In this document: piece after piece, positions 13,159 to 14,911 of the stretch | Position numbering within the stretch: the first letter of the stretch is position 1 | Layout of the letters: each line of letters starts with the position of its first letter | Source of the DNA: an uncultured Prevotella sp. | Lineage (GTDB): Bacteria > Bacteroidota > Bacteroidia > Bacteroidales > Bacteroidaceae | Assembly: GCA_900765465.1 (NCBI GenBank) | Contig: CAAFRM010000284.1 | Span: 1 to 14,911 of the forward strand | Direction of reading: 5' to 3' | Length of the DNA: 14,911 nt | Translations under genes and position numbers: made by a program | The notes under the pieces: generated by a model | The model's input: only the letters and a program-made list of their open reading frames with translations | What the model was told of the DNA's origin: nothing | The model's database searches: none

Positions 13159-14691
13159 ATGGTAACAATAATAGCGGCCCTGGTAGCTCTCGTGTTGGGA
13201 GGTATCGTGGGGTATGTCATTTTCCGTTATGTCATTAAGGGAAAATATAATGAAATGATAGATGCTGCCAGCAAAGAGGCAGAAGTAGTAAAGGAGAAAA
13301 AGCTTCTCGAAGTGAAGGAGAAGTTCCTCAATAAGAAAGCCGAGTTGGAGAAGGAGGTGCAGCAGCGCAACTCCCGCATTCAGCAGAGTGAAAACAAGCT
13401 CAAGCAGCGTGAAATCTCGCTCAACCAGCGCCAGGAAGACCTCGGTCGCCGCAAGCAGGAGGTAGAGCAGTATCAGCAGCGCATCGACAATGAGAAGAAA
13501 CTCCTCGCCGTGAAGCAGCAGGAACTCGAGAAGATGCAGAAGCAGGAGCAGGCTAAGCTCGAAGAGCTTTCCGGTCTCAGTGCCGAGGAGGCGAAGAGTC
13601 GCTTGGTAGAGAGTCTGAAGGATCAGGCTCGTCTTGATGCAGCCAGCTACATCAATGAGATCATGGATGATGCCAAGCTCAATGCCAATCAGCAGGCTAA
13701 GAAGATTGTAATCCAGACCATCCAGCGTGTGGCTACCGAGACAGCTATTGAGAACTCTGTCTCTGTATTCCATATCGATAATGATGAGGTTAAGGGACGC
13801 ATCATCGGTCGTGAAGGCCGCAACATCCGTGCCCTTGAGGCAGCCACCGGTGTGGAAATCGTGGTAGATGATACTCCTGAGGCTATCGTTATCTCAGCCT
13901 TCGACCCTGTGCGCCGTGAGGTTTGCCGTCTGGCTCTCCATCAGCTGGTAGCCGATGGCCGTATCCACCCAGCCCGTATCGAGGAGGTGGTAGCCAAGGT
14001 GAAGAAGCAGTTGGATAATGAGATCATCGAGACCGGTAAGCGCACAGCCATCGACCTCGGTATCCATGGTCTGCATCCAGAGCTCATCCGTATCATCGGT
14101 AAGATGAAGTACCGTTCTTCTTATGGTCAGAATCTCTTGCAGCATGCGCGCGAAACCGCCAATCTCTGTGCGGTGATGGCTTCTGAGTTAGGCTTGAACC
14201 CTAAGAAGGCAAAGCGTGCCGGTCTGTTGCACGATATCGGTAAGGTGCCAGACGAGGAGAGCGAGTTGCCACACGCACTCTATGGTGCCAAGATTGCCGA
14301 GAAGTACAAGGAGAAGGCAGATATCTGCAATGCCATCGGTGCTCACCACGACGAGATGGAGATGAACACCCTTCTGGCTCCTATCGTACAGGTATGTGAT
14401 GCCATCTCAGGTGCCCGTCCTGGTGCCCGCCGTGAGATTGTAGAGGCATATATCAAGCGATTGAACGACCTTGAGGCTATCGCCATGAGCTATCCTGGCG
14501 TAACAAAGACCTATGCCATCCAGGCGGGGCGTGAGCTTCGTGTCATCGTGGGTGCCGACAAGATGAGCGATGAGCAGAGCATTAAGCTCTCAGATGAGAT
14601 TGCAACCAAGATTCAGAACGAGATGACCTATCCTGGTCAGGTAAAGATTACCGTGATTCGTGAGACTCGCAGTGTAGCTTACGCTAAGTAA
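13159..14691 (+). CDS. rny: Ribonuclease Y
   Basis: A 510-residue membrane-anchored endoribonuclease that starts mRNA decay. Residues about 3-22 form the N-terminal membrane anchor (IIAALVALVLGGIVGYVIF), followed by a long charged coiled coil (about 28-135) that drives dimerisation. The KH domain (about 205-270) shows VKGRIIGREGRNIRALE with the GREG loop at 217-220. The HD domain has QHARETA (His329), LLHDIGK (His358, Asp359), GAHHDEM (His396, His397) and VCDAISGARPGAR (Asp414), so metal-binding residues are intact. Length is close to the usual 510-520. The start follows the zapA stop by 25 nt with no terminator, so it is co-transcribed with the division genes. A 10-bp terminator follows at 14781. 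Confidence 0.97.
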   Translation: MVTIIAALVALVLGGIVGYVIFRYVIKGKYNEMIDAASKEAEVVKEKKLLEVKEKFLNKKAELEKEVQQRNSRIQQSENKLKQREISLNQRQEDLGRRKQEVEQYQQRIDNEKKLLAVKQQELEKMQKQEQAKLEELSGLSAEEAKSRLVESLKDQARLDAASYINEIMDDAKLNANQQAKKIVIQTIQRVATETAIENSVSVFHIDNDEVKGRIIGREGRNIRALEAATGVEIVVDDTPEAIVISAFDPVRREVCRLALHQLVADGRIHPARIEEVVAKVKKQLDNEIIETGKRTAIDLGIHGLHPELIRIIGKMKYRSSYGQNLLQHARETANLCAVMASELGLNPKKAKRAGLLHDIGKVPDEESELPHALYGAKIAEKYKEKADICNAIGAHHDEMEMNTLLAPIVQVCDAISGARPGARREIVEAYIKRLNDLEAIAMSYPGVTKTYAIQAGRELRVIVGADKMSDEQSIKLSDEIATKIQNEMTYPGQVKITVIRETRSVAYAK

Positions 14692-14707
14692 GAAGGAATC
14701 AAGCGAT

Positions 14708-14719
14708 AAAACGCGTTTT
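14708..14719. repeat. 12-bp perfect palindrome after rny
   Basis: AAAACGCGTTTT is its own reverse complement, lying 17 nt after the rny stop. It could be a protein-binding site or chance; it is too short to be the main terminator. Confidence 0.3.
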
Positions 14720-14780
14720 CATATATTCGAAGTTTAAATTGTCGTTTCTCTCCTTTATAGGATGAGGAATGTATTTGATA

Positions 14781-14815
14781 AAGTCGCTGTTCTCTAGGGG
14801 ACAGCGGCTTTTTTC
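14781..14815 (+). terminator. Intrinsic terminator after rny
   Basis: AAGTCGCTGT (14781-14790) pairs with ACAGCGGCTT (14801-14810) over 10 positions with one G-U, loop of 10 nt, followed by a T-run to 14814. It lies about 90 nt after the stop codon and ends the zapB-like/zapA/rny unit. Confidence 0.85.
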
Positions 14816-14855
14816 TTTCATATCATGTACGGCTACATTTATATAATATAATGTG

Positions 14856-14911
14856 ATGAAAGCAGAACAGAAGATTTTAAAGCGATTCAATAAAGGATGC
14901 GTGGATTATCA
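14856..14911 (+). CDS. N-terminus of a protein cut by the window edge
   Basis: An ATG at 14856 opens 18 codons (MKAEQKILKRFNKGCVDY) that stay open to the end. It follows the rny terminator by about 40 nt, where a promoter would fit; TACATTTA at 14834-14841 is one base off the -7 consensus. The opening EQKILKRFNK faintly recalls the N-terminus of TtcA/TilS-type ATP-binding tRNA-thiolation proteins, but too little is present to rely on that. Confidence 0.45.
   Translation, partial: MKAEQKILKRFNKGCVDY

Noticed and set aside
14699..14890. Minus-strand 63-codon frame at the right edge
   Set aside because: It crosses the rny terminator and the start of the next gene and has no recognisable features.

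Overview
The window looks like a chromosomal segment from a gut or oral member of the Bacteroidales, most likely Prevotellaceae (Prevotella/Segatella-like). This rests on family-level recognition: a Bacteroidetes-type LptC lipoprotein, a GldE-like DUF21/CBS/CorC protein, a DUF4105 protein, and promoters of the Bacteroidetes type (TTTG, about 20 nt, TAnnTTTG) with few Shine-Dalgarno sites. No tRNA, rRNA, CRISPR array, insertion sequence, integrase or phage gene is visible. The region reads as core chromosome, and I found no convincing new multi-gene system.

Layout. (1) Positions 1-1517, minus strand: the first codons of an exported protein (running off the left edge) preceded by a DUF4105 membrane protein. 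(2) Positions 1618-4937, plus strand, divergent from the first block: an outer-membrane beta-barrel protein, LptC and a GldE/CorC-like membrane protein, ending in a large nested hairpin. (3) Positions 5112-7262, plus strand: a PpiD/SurA-type periplasmic folding factor with its own promoter and terminator. (4) Positions 7542-11486, minus strand: a three-gene unit transcribed rmlA, then a Wzc-type tyrosine kinase, then a small HAD phosphatase-like protein, ending at a perfect bidirectional terminator. (5) Positions 11781-12431, plus strand: a conserved-looking helical protein of unknown function with a textbook promoter. (6) Positions 12523-14691, plus strand: a ZapB-like coiled-coil protein, ZapA and RNase Y. 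(7) The right edge holds the first codons of another plus-strand gene.

How the genes fit together. Blocks 2 and 3 serve the cell envelope: LPS transport, outer-membrane protein folding and an outer-membrane protein. Block 4 makes dTDP-glucose for surface sugars and controls polysaccharide chain length and export; its kinase ends in ten tandem X-Tyr-Gly triplets, the most distinctive protein feature here. Block 6 joins Z-ring assembly factors to the membrane-anchored mRNA-decay nuclease.

The points most worth a second look are mainly regulatory or structural: the tyrosine-rich triplet tail, two places where a terminator hairpin touches the next promoter, a 12-codon minicistron with a strong Shine-Dalgarno overlapping the gldE-like start, a UUCG-capped hairpin before lptC, and a stretch of about 145 nt with no gene between two terminators.
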